Positions 47,226 to 57,831 of a DNA stretch of 64,000 nucleotides are shown here, piece after piece (the stretch's first letter is position 1; each line of letters starts with the position of its first letter). Origin of the DNA: Methanofervidicoccus abyssi (lineage in GTDB: Archaea > AGJL01 > Methanococci > Methanococcales > Methanococcaceae); NCBI RefSeq assembly GCF_004310395.1, contig NZ_BFAX01000001.1:204853-268852 (forward strand). The letters run 5' to 3'. The translations under genes were made by a program, and so were the position numbers. The notes under the pieces were generated by a model, which had not been told where the DNA came from, ran no database searches, and saw only the letters and a list, made by a program, of their open reading frames with translations.

Positions 47226-49289
47226 GTGAGACCTGCAAGGATGAGGAAACTGAGGGCGGTGATTTTAGATGAGAAGATAGATAATGTTGTAAGAGAACTT
47301 CATGAAGAGGGGTTAATAGAACTCTGTGATTTAACTCCGAAGTTGGAAGATCCAGAATGGGCTGATTTACTATCCCCTTCAACACCTGCACCTTATATAA
47401 GGGATGTTTCAGCGTTGTTAATTAAAACTAACAGGTTTTTAGATCTCTTTGACAGTATTAAATCTGAAGATAAAAAGGGATTGAAGGAGTTATTGAATCC
47501 AACCCTACCACCAAAAAAGAAGATTCCATTCTCTTCGGCAGATGAGATAGTATCTTATGGTAAGTCTCTGTTAGAAAATGTAGAGGCAGATGTAAAAGAG
47601 TTGGCAGATAGGCTAAACGAGTTGGAAGGTAGAATTAACTACCTACAACAGTTAAGGAAGTATATAGAGCATCTGATAGATCTCGATATAGATCTGGAGT
47701 ATGTCAGGAGTGGTCCTTATACTTATATAGTTGTAGGTTTAGTACCTGAAGATAAGATATCCCAATTAAAGAATAGAATATTCTCCATTACAAACAACTT
47801 CTCTGAAATTATAGAGGGTAAGCCTGTTATCACCAGTGAAAATGAGAAAAAGGTTGTTGTTATACTCGCCACATTGAAGGAGTATAGAGACAGTGTAAGT
47901 GGAGAGTTGAGGAGAAGTGGATTTGAAAGGATAGATGTATCTAACTTAAAAGGTACTCCAAAAGAAAACTTGGAAAAGATTGATAAGGAAATAAGAGAGT
48001 GTAAGAAAGAAAAAGAGGACATTTTGAATAGATTAAGAGAGATGGCTAATAAATGGTACAGGGAACTCTTAGTATTACATGAACTATTGGAGATCGAGAA
48101 GGAGAGGGCAGAGTCCTATACCTATTACGGCAGAACTGAGAGAACCTACATGTTGGAAGGATGGGTACCTGAGAAGTACGTAGATAGGGTTAAGGCTACC
48201 ATAGAGAGGGCTTCCCAAGGTTATGGAGTTGTGGAGATAGTGGAACCTGATGAACCTGAAGAAAAGATACCTGTAATGCTTGACAATCCAAAACCTGTAA
48301 AACCCTTTGAGATGCTTACTGAGATGTTTGCACCTCCAAAGTACAACGAAGTAGATCCTACTATGCTAATAGTCCCTGGATTTTTAATGTTCTACGGTAT
48401 TATGCTCACTGATGCTGTATATGGATTGTTACTAACAATACTTGGATTATTTATCTGGAAAAAACTTGGTAAAGTAAGTAAAGGGGCCTATAATATAGGT
48501 TATATACTAACTTTGGCTGGTATAGCAACAGTTATTGCTGGTATTATAACTGGGGGATATCTGGGAGACTTCCTGAAACAGTTCTTAGGATTTGACATAT
48601 ACAAAACTCCACTTGCACTAGTGAACCCTCTTGGTGATAGTTTCTATATTGGAGAGTCTAATCCACTCTTCAATCTTGGAAGTGTATCTGTAAATAACGG
48701 CCCAATTGCGATACTCTTATTTTCTATAGTTGTGGGGATAATACACCTCTTTATAGGATTAGTAATAGGGTTTAAGGAGAATCTTAAGAAAAAAGGATTT
48801 AAGGAGGCCTTTTTAAATCAGGGAATTTGGCTCTTTCTGATAATAACCTTGGCTGTAGGTATTATTACCAATACACCATACCTAATAGGTGGTGCTGTAG
48901 TGGTTGTAATACTCCTGTGTATGATCAAAGGGTATATGAGTGGGGGAATACTGGATGCAGCTTTAGGAGCTATGGATATTACAGGATTCTTAGGTAATGT
49001 ACTCTCCTATGCCAGGCTTTTAGCTCTCTGTCTGGCTACTGGGGGTCTTGCAATGGCAGTAAATATAATGGCTAAGTTGCTTGGAGAAAGTATCCCAGTA
49101 GTCGGGATACTTCTGGCAGTGATAATGCTGCTAATTGGACATACCTTTAACTTTGTAATGAACGGCCTTGGGGCCTTTATACACTCTCTGAGGTTACATT
49201 ACGTAGAGTTCTTTGGACAGTTCTACGAAGGTGGTGGTAAGAAATTCTGTCCTTTCAAGGCTAAAAGGGAGTATACTACAGTTAATTAA
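47226..49289 (+). CDS. atpI: A1A0 ATP synthase subunit I (a subunit)
   Basis: This membrane stator and ion channel subunit has 687 residues. The cytoplasmic N-terminal half has coiled coils and two globular parts (1 to about 365), followed by about eight transmembrane helices from about residue 375. The segment GFLGNVLSYARLLALCLATGG (key Arg near 610) carries the arginine required for ion transport, and GHTFNFVMNGLGAFIHSLRLHYVEFF is the conserved end (key His and Glu). GTG 47226 is chosen because AAGGTGG lies 5 bases before; GTG codons at 47217 and 47220 fall within that site. Confidence 0.94.
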   Translation: MRPARMRKLRAVILDEKIDNVVRELHEEGLIELCDLTPKLEDPEWADLLSPSTPAPYIRDVSALLIKTNRFLDLFDSIKSEDKKGLKELLNPTLPPKKKIPFSSADEIVSYGKSLLENVEADVKELADRLNELEGRINYLQQLRKYIEHLIDLDIDLEYVRSGPYTYIVVGLVPEDKISQLKNRIFSITNNFSEIIEGKPVITSENEKKVVVILATLKEYRDSVSGELRRSGFERIDVSNLKGTPKENLEKIDKEIRECKKEKEDILNRLREMANKWYRELLVLHELLEIEKERAESYTYYGRTERTYMLEGWVPEKYVDRVKATIERASQGYGVVEIVEPDEPEEKIPVMLDNPKPVKPFEMLTEMFAPPKYNEVDPTMLIVPGFLMFYGIMLTDAVYGLLLTILGLFIWKKLGKVSKGAYNIGYILTLAGIATVIAGIITGGYLGDFLKQFLGFDIYKTPLALVNPLGDSFYIGESNPLFNLGSVSVNNGPIAILLFSIVVGIIHLFIGLVIGFKENLKKKGFKEAFLNQGIWLFLIITLAVGIITNTPYLIGGAVVVVILLCMIKGYMSGGILDAALGAMDITGFLGNVLSYARLLALCLATGGLAMAVNIMAKLLGESIPVVGILLAVIMLLIGHTFNFVMNGLGAFIHSLRLHYVEFFGQFYEGGGKKFCPFKAKREYTTVN

Positions 49290-49309
49290 AAAATAAAAAG
49301 GTGATAATA

Positions 49310-49981
49310 ATGGTATTTGAGAATCCACTACTACTTGGAGCCATAGGTGCAGGATTGGCAGTTGGTATTGCAGGATTAGGTTCAGGTATTGGAGCAGGTA
49401 TTGCTGGAGCAAGTGGTGCAGGAGTAATTGCAGAAGATCCTTCGAAGTTTGGTACAGCCATAGTATTTCAGGCATTGCCTCAGACACAGGGATTATATGG
49501 GTTCCTCGTCGCTATCCTTATACTCTTTGTATTTAAAAGTGCTCCAGAATGGGCTATGGTAGGTGCAGGAATAGCTACAGGTTTAGCAGGTCTATCGGCA
49601 ATTGGACAGGGCATAGCCTCTTCGGCAGGGTTAGGTGCAGTGGCAGAAGACGACAAGATATTTGGTAAGGCGATGGTCTTCTCAGTACTTCCTGAAACTC
49701 AGGCAATCTACGGTTTGTTAGTAGCTATTCTCCTGTTAGTAGGAGTCTTTGGAAACAGTCCTGGAGCAACTACAATAGCAGCTTTAGGTGCAGGTTTGGC
49801 AGTAGGGTTTGCAGGTCTCTCAGGTATTGGACAGGGTATTACAGCTGCAGGTGCTATCGGGGCAACTGCTAGGGATCCAGATGCAATGGGTAAAGGCCTT
49901 GTTTTAGCAGTTATGCCAGAAACCTTCGCTATCTTTGGTCTATTGATAGCAATACTAATAATGCTTGGAATGATGTTTTAA
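49310..49981 (+). CDS. atpK: A1A0 ATP synthase proteolipid subunit K, triple hairpin
   Basis: The rotor ring subunit has 223 residues forming three tandem two-helix hairpins of about 72-75 residues each, three times the usual size. The ion-binding position is Q58 in the first hairpin (PQTQ), E129 in the second (PETQ) and E204 in the third (PETF). The loss of the carboxylate in hairpin 1 agrees with reports for Methanocaldococcus jannaschii and Methanococcus maripaludis. The glutamine next to the carboxylate suggests Na+ rather than H+ coupling. ATG 49310 follows AAAAGGTGATAATA. Confidence 0.95.
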   Translation: MVFENPLLLGAIGAGLAVGIAGLGSGIGAGIAGASGAGVIAEDPSKFGTAIVFQALPQTQGLYGFLVAILILFVFKSAPEWAMVGAGIATGLAGLSAIGQGIASSAGLGAVAEDDKIFGKAMVFSVLPETQAIYGLLVAILLLVGVFGNSPGATTIAALGAGLAVGFAGLSGIGQGITAAGAIGATARDPDAMGKGLVLAVMPETFAIFGLLIAILIMLGMMF

Positions 49982-50037
49982 AATTAATTTTTTTATTACA
50001 TTATCCAATAATTTTATTTTTTTAATTAGGTGAGATG

Positions 50038-50649
50038 ATGGGTGTAGATGAAATAGTATCTAAGATACTGGAGGATGCCAATAAGGAAGCTGAGAAGATA
50101 AAAGAGGATGCCCAAGTAGAGGCCAGTAAAATATTAGATGATGCCAGAAAGGAAGCAGAAAAGAGAAAAAATGAAATACTTAAGAAGGGAGAGAAAGAGG
50201 CTGAAATGGTAAAAAACAGGATTATTGCAGAGGCTAAGTTAAAAGTTAGGAAAAAAATGCTGATAAAAAGAGAAGAGTTAATTGAGAAAGCTATAAAAAA
50301 GTTAAGGGAAGATTTAATAAAATTACCAGAAAAGGAGGAATACAACACACTACTCCTTAAATTAATAATTGAAGGTATTGTTGCTATTGGAGAGGAAGAA
50401 GTTTTCATAGATCTCAATAAGAGGGATTACGAAATCATAAATAGCAAGATTATGTGGACTATAGAGAGTGAGATGGGGAAATTACTGAACAAATCAGTTA
50501 TTGTTAGAAAAGGAAACATCGTTGATATAGTAGGAGGATGTATTGTAAAATCCAAAAATGGTTCTAAAATCTGTGATAATAGTTTAGAAGCAGTATTTGA
50601 AAGAAACTTAGAGAATATCAAGGAAAAAATTGCAGAGTTGCTGTTCTAA
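50038..50649 (+). CDS. atpE: A1A0 ATP synthase subunit E
   Basis: Peripheral stalk partner of subunit H. In about 203 residues an N-terminal coiled coil (KILEDANKEAEKIKEDAQ) precedes a globular C-terminal part with GGCIVKSKNGSKICDNSLEAV, which contacts the A3B3 head. The second ATG (50038) gives the better spacing to AGGTGAG; 50035 is also possible. Confidence 0.94.
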   Translation: MGVDEIVSKILEDANKEAEKIKEDAQVEASKILDDARKEAEKRKNEILKKGEKEAEMVKNRIIAEAKLKVRKKMLIKREELIEKAIKKLREDLIKLPEKEEYNTLLLKLIIEGIVAIGEEEVFIDLNKRDYEIINSKIMWTIESEMGKLLNKSVIVRKGNIVDIVGGCIVKSKNGSKICDNSLEAVFERNLENIKEKIAELLF

Positions 50650-50679
50650 GGGTGGAAGTTAAAGATAAAAGGTGATTGA

Positions 50680-51834
50680 ATGGGGATGGGGGACATTAAT
50701 ACATGGATACCTTTTGATATATTTGTTACACTGTTAATATTAACAGGAATATTGGTACTTTTAGTTATAATAGTTTATTTAATAAAGTATCTCATAGATA
50801 ACGCTCCATATGCATACGTCAATGCTAGAATTAAAAGTATGGAGGCAAGACTCCTAGATGATTACAAATTGAATGAACTTATAGAGGCTGGAAGTTTAGT
50901 AGAAGTTGTAGGTTTCCTGGAAGATACTGACTACGGTAGATATATCTCAGCGACTTCTAAGGATGTATACTCCATAGAGAAGGGTTTAGATATGCATCTG
51001 GCCCATGTCTACAAAACACTGGCAGAGATATCACCAGATAGATCTAAAAAAATATTAAAGTTGTTTGAAAAGAAGTACGACGTTAAGAATATTAAAACTA
51101 TCCTAAGAGCAAAGTATGTTGGATTAGATAGTGAGAGTACATTTAAAATGTTGATACCCTTAGGTACAATACCTGAAAATAAATTAAGGGAACTCTGTGA
51201 GGCTAAAACTGTTGAAGAGGTCGTAAATGGATTAGAAGGTACTGAATATTCTAAGGTACTCTCTGAAAAACTTTCAATCTACGAAGAAAGTGGTAATCTA
51301 ATATCATTGGAGTTGGCCCTGGATAAGTATATCCTAGAGGGGCTTTGGAAGGTTGTAGGTATCGAAGGCTTTAACGAAGACATCTTCAAAGAGTTCATTG
51401 GAAGGATGATAGATGTTGAAAACCTAAAGGTAATCTTGAGATGTAAAGGAGAAGGTGTATCTTCTGACGTTATTTTAAATTATCTCTTAAGTGTGGGATA
51501 TGAATTGCCCCCATGGAAGTTGAAAGAGTTAGCAGAGGCAGAATCCATGGAGAATATAGTAAGTTCATTGGAAGGCACTGAGTACAGTAATATAATCTCA
51601 GGGTGTTTAGAGGAATACGAAAAGACAAAGAGTATCTATGTATTTGAGAGAGCCTTAGATAACTACCTAGTAGAGTTAGGTAGAAGATTATCTCTAAGAC
51701 AGCCCTTTGGAGTTGGACCAATAATAGGTTTTATCACTTCAAAGGAGATGGAGATAAAAAAGTTGAAGATAATTATAAAGGGAAAGATAGAAGGATTATC
51801 AGCAAGGGATATAAGGGAGTTGATTACAACGTAA
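50680..51834 (+). CDS. atpC: A1A0 ATP synthase subunit C
   Basis: This funnel-shaped subunit links the central stalk to the proteolipid ring. The 384 residues consist of three similar helical repeats; the pairs LIEAGSLVEVVGFLEDTDYG, LCEAKTVEEVVNGLEGTEYS and LAEAESMENIVSSLEGTEYS show the threefold repeat clearly. An N-terminal hydrophobic stretch (about 10-34) is longer than in most relatives and could be a membrane anchor. ATG follows AAAGGTGATTGA. Confidence 0.94.
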   Translation: MGMGDINTWIPFDIFVTLLILTGILVLLVIIVYLIKYLIDNAPYAYVNARIKSMEARLLDDYKLNELIEAGSLVEVVGFLEDTDYGRYISATSKDVYSIEKGLDMHLAHVYKTLAEISPDRSKKILKLFEKKYDVKNIKTILRAKYVGLDSESTFKMLIPLGTIPENKLRELCEAKTVEEVVNGLEGTEYSKVLSEKLSIYEESGNLISLELALDKYILEGLWKVVGIEGFNEDIFKEFIGRMIDVENLKVILRCKGEGVSSDVILNYLLSVGYELPPWKLKELAEAESMENIVSSLEGTEYSNIISGCLEEYEKTKSIYVFERALDNYLVELGRRLSLRQPFGVGPIIGFITSKEMEIKKLKIIIKGKIEGLSARDIRELITT

Positions 51835-51846
51835 TAGGATGATAGT

Positions 51847-52146
51847 ATGAAAATTGGAGTAGTGGGAGATCTCCACATGGCTGTAGGTTTCAGATTGGCA
51901 GGTCTTACTGAAGTTTATGAAGTTGAAAATCCTGAAGAAGCTTTAAAAATCATTGAAGATCTAGATAGAAGAGAAGATATAGGTTTAATAATAATCTCTG
52001 AAAAACTTGGAGATACTCTAAGGGATAAACTATCTAAGATAGATACTTACATTGTAGAGATACCTGATAAGGATGGACCTATTGTTAGAGAGCATGATCC
52101 TATAAAGGATCTTGTAAGAAAAGCTGTAGGTATAGAACTTAAATAA
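51847..52146 (+). CDS. atpF: A1A0 ATP synthase subunit F
   Basis: Central stalk subunit of 99 residues with a Rossmann-like fold: MKIGVVGDLHMAVGFRLAGL at the start and VEIPDKDGPI near the end. It modulates ATPase activity through its mobile C-terminal helix. Starts 12 bases after subunit C. Confidence 0.95.
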   Translation: MKIGVVGDLHMAVGFRLAGLTEVYEVENPEEALKIIEDLDRREDIGLIIISEKLGDTLRDKLSKIDTYIVEIPDKDGPIVREHDPIKDLVRKAVGIELK

Positions 52147-52161
52147 ATAAGAGGTGGGTAT

Positions 52162-53931
52162 ATGGTAGTAGGTAAGATAGTTAAAATAGCAGGACCTGTT
52201 GTAGTAGCAGATGGAATGAAAGGATCTCAGATGTATGAAGTAGTGAAGGTAGGTGAAGAGAAGTTAACGGGAGAGATCATCCAGCTGAAAGAAGACAGGG
52301 CTGTTATCCAGGTATATGAAGAGACTACAGGTATAAAACCTGGTGAGCCAGTAGAGGGTACTGGAGCACCTCTCTCTGTAGAATTAGGACCAGGTATGTT
52401 AAAATCAATATACGACGGTATTCAGAGACCATTAACTGCAATAGAAACTAAAACTGGAAGTATATTTATACCAAGGGGGGTTTCTGTACCTTCCCTACCA
52501 AGGGACATAAAGTGGGATTTTGTACCTACTGTAAATGAAGGGGACTACGTAGAAGGTGGAGATGTAATAGGTACAGTTGAAGAGACGAAATCTATAGTGC
52601 ATAAGATACTACTTCCAGTAGGTATAAAGGGGAAGATAAAGGAGATAAGATCTGGAAAATTCACCGTTGAGGATACAGTTGCAATAGTGGAAACTACGGA
52701 TGGAGATGAAAAAGAGATCAAGATGGTACAGAAGTGGCCTGTAAGGAAACCAAGACCTTATAAGGAGAAATTGCCACCTGTTATACCACTGATAACTGGA
52801 CAGAGAGTTGAGGATACCTTTTTCGGTCTTGCAAAGGGAGGAACTGCAGCGATTCCAGGGCCCTTTGGAAGTGGTAAAACGGTAACACAGCATCAACTTG
52901 CTAAGTGGTCAGATGTAGATGTAGTGGTATATATAGGATGTGGGGAGAGAGGAAATGAGATGACAGAGGTTATTGAAGAGTTTCCTCACCTGGAAGATAA
53001 AAGAACAGGAAACAAGTTAATGGATAGAACTATACTGATAGCAAACACCTCAAACATGCCAGTAGCAGCTAGGGAGGCATCAATATATACAGGTATCACC
53101 ATAGCGGAGTACTTCAGGGATATGGGTTATGGAGTACTACTAACTGCGGATTCAACATCTAGATGGGCAGAGGCCATGAGGGAGATATCTGGAAGATTGG
53201 AGGAGATGCCAGGAGAGGAAGGATATCCTGCCTACCTTGCTTCTAGACTTGCTCAATTCTACGAGAGAGCAGGAAGGGTAAAATGTCTAGGTAGTGAAGA
53301 TAAGGAAGGATTCGTATGTATTGTAGGAGCTGTTTCTCCACCAGGAGGAGACTTCTCAGAACCTGTTACATCTAACACTCTAAGAATAGTTAAGGTATTC
53401 TGGGCACTTGATGCAAACCTTGCAAGGAGAAGACACTTCCCAGCAATCAACTGGTTACAGAGTTACTCCCTGTATATAGATCATATATCCCAGTGGTGGA
53501 GTGAAAATACAGGTCCGGACTGGAGGGAGTTAAGAGACGAGGCTATGAGATTACTCCAGAAGGAGGCAGAACTCCAGGAAATAGTACAACTTGTAGGACC
53601 TGATGCCCTCCCAGATAGGGAGAGAGTGATCTTAGAAGTTGCAAGGATGCTAAGAGAGGACTTCCTACAGCAGGATGCATTTGACGAGGTAGATACCTAC
53701 TGTTCCCCAATGAAACAGTATACCATGTTGAAGATAATAATGACATTCTATAGAAAGGCTTTAGAAACTGTTGAGAAAGGTGTAGATCCAGGAAAGATAA
53801 TAAAGGTATCTGTTAAGAGTGATATTGCAAAGATGAAATATTCACCTGAAGATAAATTCCTCAACGAAGTTGCTCCAGCAATTATGGAGAAAATCGAGAA
53901 GGAGTTAGAGTCTCTTGTAGAAGATCTATAA
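52162..53931 (+). CDS. atpA: A1A0 ATP synthase catalytic subunit A
   Basis: The catalytic subunit has 589 residues. The P-loop GPFGSGKT is at 233-240, in the phenylalanine-containing form typical of A-type subunits. A non-homologous region of about 90 residues occupies 110-200. [11 protein letters not shown] and the arginine-rich [12 protein letters not shown] follow. No intein is present. ATG follows GAGGTGGGTAT. Confidence 0.97.
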   Translation: MVVGKIVKIAGPVVVADGMKGSQMYEVVKVGEEKLTGEIIQLKEDRAVIQVYEETTGIKPGEPVEGTGAPLSVELGPGMLKSIYDGIQRPLTAIETKTGSIFIPRGVSVPSLPRDIKWDFVPTVNEGDYVEGGDVIGTVEETKSIVHKILLPVGIKGKIKEIRSGKFTVEDTVAIVETTDGDEKEIKMVQKWPVRKPRPYKEKLPPVIPLITGQRVEDTFFGLAKGGTAAIPGPFGSGKTVTQHQLAKWSDVDVVVYIGCGERGNEMTEVIEEFPHLEDKRTGNKLMDRTILIANTSNMPVAAREASIYTGITIAEYFRDMGYGVLLTADSTSRWAEAMREISGRLEEMPGEEGYPAYLASRLAQFYERAGRVKCLGSEDKEGFVCIVGAVSPPGGDFSEPVTSNTLRIVKVFWALDANLARRRHFPAINWLQSYSLYIDHISQWWSENTGPDWRELRDEAMRLLQKEAELQEIVQLVGPDALPDRERVILEVARMLREDFLQQDAFDEVDTYCSPMKQYTMLKIIMTFYRKALETVEKGVDPGKIIKVSVKSDIAKMKYSPEDKFLNEVAPAIMEKIEKELESLVEDL

Positions 53932-54018
53932 ATTAATCTTTAATTTTTATAATTAATTTTTAATAATTATTATCATTATCAATATAATCATCATTAACAA
54001 TTAAAGGGGAGGGTTAAA

Positions 54019-55407
54019 ATGGAAGCTTTAGAAAAATATGTAGAATATACATCAGTATCAAGTATTGCGGGACCATTATTGATAGTAGAAGGTGTTAAAG
54101 GTGTTGCATACGGGGAAATTGTCGAAATAATAACACCAACTGGAGAGAAAAGAACAGGACAGGTTTTAGAAGCAAGAGAAGATATTGCTGTTGTACAGGT
54201 ATTCGAAGGTACAACTGGGTTGAGTACCGATGAGACAAAGGTAAGATTCACGGGAGAGACTGCAAAAATTGGAGTCTCCCTGGAGATGTTAGGTAGGATA
54301 TTCAACGGGGCAGGAAAACCTATAGATGGAGGTCCTGAAATAATACCTGAGAAGAAAATGGATATCAACGGTTACCCTCTAAATCCTGTATCTAGAAAAA
54401 GTCCTAACGACTTCATTCAGACAGGTATATCTACAATAGACGGTACAAATACCTTAGTTAGGGGGCAGAAACTACCTATATTCTCAGGTTCTGGTCTCCC
54501 ACATAACCAGTTGGCAGTGCAGATTGCAAGGCAGGCAAAGGTTAGGGGAGAAGGGGAACAGTTTGCAGTAGTATTCGCAGCCATGGGAATTACCTCGGAA
54601 GAGGCAAACTTCTTTATAGAGGAGTTCAAAAAAACAGGGGCTCTTGAGAAGGCTGTAGTATTTATAAACCTTGCAGATGATCCTGCAATTGAGAGAATTT
54701 TAACTCCAAGGATTGCATTAACCACTGCAGAGTACTTGGCGTATGAGAAGGATATGCACGTTTTAGTTATATTGACAGATATTACCAACTACTGTGAGGC
54801 TCTAAGGGAAATAGCTGCAGCGAGGAACGAAGTACCTGGTAGAAGGGGTTATCCAGGGTATATGTATACAGACCTAGCTACTCTATATGAGAGAGCAGGT
54901 AGAGTAAAGGGTAAAAAGGGAACTATTACTCAGATACCAATACTTACCATGCCCCATGATGATATCACTCACCCAATACCAGACTTAACAGGCTATATTA
55001 CAGAGGGACAGATAGTACTCTCAAGAGAACTACACAGAAAAGGTATCTATCCACCTATAGATATACTTCCATCACTTTCAAGACTTGCTTCAAAGGGACA
55101 GGGGGAAGGTAAGACGAGAGAAGATCACTCAAAGGTTATAAACCAAGTATATGCTGCTTATGCAGAGGGTAGGAGTTTAAGAGATCTTGTTGCGGTTGTT
55201 GGAGAGGAGGCACTTACTGACAGGGATAGAGCCTATCTAAGGTTCGCAGATGAATTTGAGAAAAGGTTTGTTAGCCAAGGTAAGGACGAAGATAGAAGTA
55301 TAGAGGAAACCTTGGATATAGCCTGGGAGTTGCTGACTATACTACCAAGGGAGGAATTGAAGAGAATACCTGAAGAAATGATAGAGAAATATCTACCTAA
55401 AAAGTAA
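54019..55407 (+). CDS. atpB: A1A0 ATP synthase regulatory subunit B
   Basis: The non-catalytic nucleotide-binding subunit has 462 residues, with [18 protein letters not shown] replacing a P-loop, [11 protein letters not shown], and [17 protein letters not shown]. Its arginine near GRVKG completes the active site of subunit A. ATG follows AAGGGGAGGGTTAAA. Confidence 0.97.
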   Translation: MEALEKYVEYTSVSSIAGPLLIVEGVKGVAYGEIVEIITPTGEKRTGQVLEAREDIAVVQVFEGTTGLSTDETKVRFTGETAKIGVSLEMLGRIFNGAGKPIDGGPEIIPEKKMDINGYPLNPVSRKSPNDFIQTGISTIDGTNTLVRGQKLPIFSGSGLPHNQLAVQIARQAKVRGEGEQFAVVFAAMGITSEEANFFIEEFKKTGALEKAVVFINLADDPAIERILTPRIALTTAEYLAYEKDMHVLVILTDITNYCEALREIAAARNEVPGRRGYPGYMYTDLATLYERAGRVKGKKGTITQIPILTMPHDDITHPIPDLTGYITEGQIVLSRELHRKGIYPPIDILPSLSRLASKGQGEGKTREDHSKVINQVYAAYAEGRSLRDLVAVVGEEALTDRDRAYLRFADEFEKRFVSQGKDEDRSIEETLDIAWELLTILPREELKRIPEEMIEKYLPKK

Positions 55408-55469
55408 CTATTTTAAACTTTTTTATTACTCCTAATTTTTATTATATAACCCTTTTTTAAGGTGTAAGT

Positions 55470-56108
55470 ATGGCAGAGGTTAATCCTACAAGGATGGAGT
55501 TGCTAAAACTTAAGAATAAGATTAAACTTGCCCAGAAAGGGCATAAACTGTTGAAACAGAAAAGAGATGCACTTATAATGGAGTTTTTCGATATCATTGA
55601 ACAGGCTTCAGGGATAAGGGAGAAGGTAAATAAGGTCCTAAGTGAAGCCTACAGAAATCTGATAATGGCAGAGGCAATAATGGGTACCTTGGCAGTTAAG
55701 GAAGTGTCTTTTGCATCAAAAAACCCCAATATTAAGTTAGATATAGACTCAAGAAATATAATGGGTGTTACTGTACCTGTTATGGAAGTGGAGAATGTAA
55801 GGAGGGACATATCTTCGAGAGGTTATGGACCTTACGGTGTATCTTCCAAGGTAGATGATGCTGCAAGGGCCTTTGAAGAGGCTTTAGAACTTATAGTAGA
55901 ACTGGCAGAGATAGAAACTTCTATAAAACTACTTGCAGAGGAGATAATTACCACGAAGAGGAGGGTTAATGCCTTAGAGTATGTGATAATCCCTAAATTG
56001 GAGGAGATGAAAAAGTATATAGCTATGAGGTTAGACGAGATGGAGAGGGAGAACTTCTTCAGGCTGAAACTTATTAAAACACGAATAAGTGCCAGGGAGG
56101 AGAGTTAA
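55470..56108 (+). CDS. atpD: A1A0 ATP synthase subunit D
   Basis: Central rotor shaft subunit (counterpart of gamma) of 212 residues, mostly two long antiparallel helices. [20 protein letters not shown] at the start and [20 protein letters not shown] near the C-terminus are family signatures. ATG follows AAGGTGTAAGT. Confidence 0.96.
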   Translation: MAEVNPTRMELLKLKNKIKLAQKGHKLLKQKRDALIMEFFDIIEQASGIREKVNKVLSEAYRNLIMAEAIMGTLAVKEVSFASKNPNIKLDIDSRNIMGVTVPVMEVENVRRDISSRGYGPYGVSSKVDDAARAFEEALELIVELAEIETSIKLLAEEIITTKRRVNALEYVIIPKLEEMKKYIAMRLDEMERENFFRLKLIKTRISAREES

Positions 56109-56109
56109 T

Positions 56110-56478
56110 ATGTTTAAAGTTAGTGGTATTATCCACGATATTGAAGAGTCTATAAAAAAGAAGGAGGGAAAGATAGAATTAGAAATAAGTGGTAAAAGGA
56201 TACTTATTATAGCAGATGAAGATCTGGATTTTAAAAGTGGAGAGGTAAAAACTGTAAAGATAGAACCTATAGATATACCGCCCTATGCTATTCCTATTAT
56301 CGACGGTTATGAAAAGCATCCTATTGGGGTAACTGTATCTATAGGGGAAGAGATATCTTCACCTTTTAACTCGGAAAGGAAAGGTGAATATGGAGTATTT
56401 ATTGCCTTTAAAGATGGACAGGTTAAAAAAGGGGATGTAATAGGGGGTGTATTTTTAATCTACCTCAATAAAGAGTAA
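56110..56478 (+). CDS. Small protein at the end of the ATP synthase operon (possibly DUF22)
   Basis: The 122-residue protein is beta-rich, without membrane helices. Its C-terminal half reads IGVTVSIGEEISSPFNSERKG-type sequence and VKKGDVIGGVFLIYL, which resembles the archaeal DUF22 family, though I hold this loosely. ATG 56110 comes right after the atpD stop and has AGGAGGAGAG upstream, so it is translated with the operon. The role is unknown; a link to ATP synthase is only inferred from position. Confidence 0.7.
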   Translation: MFKVSGIIHDIEESIKKKEGKIELEISGKRILIIADEDLDFKSGEVKTVKIEPIDIPPYAIPIIDGYEKHPIGVTVSIGEEISSPFNSERKGEYGVFIAFKDGQVKKGDVIGGVFLIYLNKE

Positions 56479-56605
56479 TATTTTATACTTTTCTTTTTCA
56501 CCGTATTTATTCTTTAATTTTTTTAATATTAATTATTTTTTTATAATAATTATTTATTCAAAATCTTTGATAGTTGTTGTATTAAAAGATTTTTATTATC
56601 TAGAG

Positions 56606-56643
56606 TATCATTTTAATCACTGCTGATAGAAACTAAGATTTCT
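56606..56643 (-). repeat. F1 dispersed intergenic motif
   Basis: On the minus strand AATCTTAGTTTCTATCAGCA is followed by GTGATTAAAATGAT. Best match to the copy at 42081, including the tail. Confidence 0.55.
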
Positions 56644-56682
56644 AATTATATTAATAATAATAATCATATTAAAGGTGAAGCT

Positions 56683-57588
56683 ATGGAAAAAATAAAGGTA
56701 ATCTCGCCTGCAACCTCTGCAAACTTAGGCCCAGGGTATGATATCTTTGGACTGGCACTTTCTGAACCCTACGATACAATAACTCTCTCAAGATCTGGTG
56801 GTGGTATAAGCATATCTGTGAAAGGAGAAGGGGCAAATAAAATACCTACAGATGTTGATAAAAACACTGCCGGTGTTGTTGTAAGGGAGATTATAAAGGA
56901 TTTCAACATTAAAGAAGGGGTTAAGATAGAGATCGAGAAAGGAATTAGGCCTGGTAGTGGCTTGGGGAGTAGTGCAGCATCTTCTGCAGGGGCTGCCTTT
57001 GCCATGAACGAACTATTCAACTTAAACCTCTCTAAGTTAGAACTTGTTAAATATGCATCCTTAGGTGAATCTATTTCTGCAGGTTTTCCCCATGCCGACA
57101 ACGTTGCACCTGCAATATACGGCGGTTTTACAATGGTGGTTAACTACAATCCCTTAGAAGTTCTACATATACCTGTAGATTTTGAAGTGGTAGTGGCCCT
57201 TCCAGATATAGAAGTATCTACAAAGAAGGCTAGGGAAATACTTCCAGATAGTATCTCTCTTAGATCTATGGTGAATAACGTAGGAAAAGCCTGTGGGATG
57301 ATCTACAGTCTTTTTAAGAAAGATGTGGAACTCTTTGGGAGGTGCATGATGGGAGATAGCGTTGTTGAACCTTATAGATCCCAGTTGATCCCTGGATACT
57401 TAGAGGTAAAGGAGAAAATAAAGGATCTAGTGTATGGTATAACCATAAGTGGATCTGGGCCCGGAGTGATAATTATACCTAAAGAGGGTAAGATATCTAG
57501 GATAAAGGAAGTACTTGATGAGGTATGGGCCTGTCCTGTATATCATACTAAGGTGGGTACTGGAATTCAGATATTGGAAAGGAATTAA
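56683..57588 (+). CDS. thrB: Homoserine kinase
   Basis: It phosphorylates homoserine on the way to threonine. This 301-residue GHMP kinase has [18 protein letters not shown] at the start, the ATP loop [15 protein letters not shown] near residues 89-103, and [11 protein letters not shown] near the end. ATG follows AAAGGTGAAGCT. It stands alone. Confidence 0.95.
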   Translation: MEKIKVISPATSANLGPGYDIFGLALSEPYDTITLSRSGGGISISVKGEGANKIPTDVDKNTAGVVVREIIKDFNIKEGVKIEIEKGIRPGSGLGSSAASSAGAAFAMNELFNLNLSKLELVKYASLGESISAGFPHADNVAPAIYGGFTMVVNYNPLEVLHIPVDFEVVVALPDIEVSTKKAREILPDSISLRSMVNNVGKACGMIYSLFKKDVELFGRCMMGDSVVEPYRSQLIPGYLEVKEKIKDLVYGITISGSGPGVIIIPKEGKISRIKEVLDEVWACPVYHTKVGTGIQILERN

Positions 57589-57831
57589 GGTATTTCCCAG
57601 AAAAATAGTATAAGGGAGTTATTATTTCCTTTTTTATTAAAGTAAAATACTTATTAAATCGTTCTTTGTAAGAGGTTTGTAGTTTTTATTATTAAATATA
57701 TTTCAGTTATACTTATTAACCAATTAATTTAATACTGTGATTTCTCTTAATTGTTATCATTTATCAAAAAGTAATTTATAAAAAGTATTAAAATAATAAT
57801 AAATTAATTATTTAGTATTAATGGTGATTTA

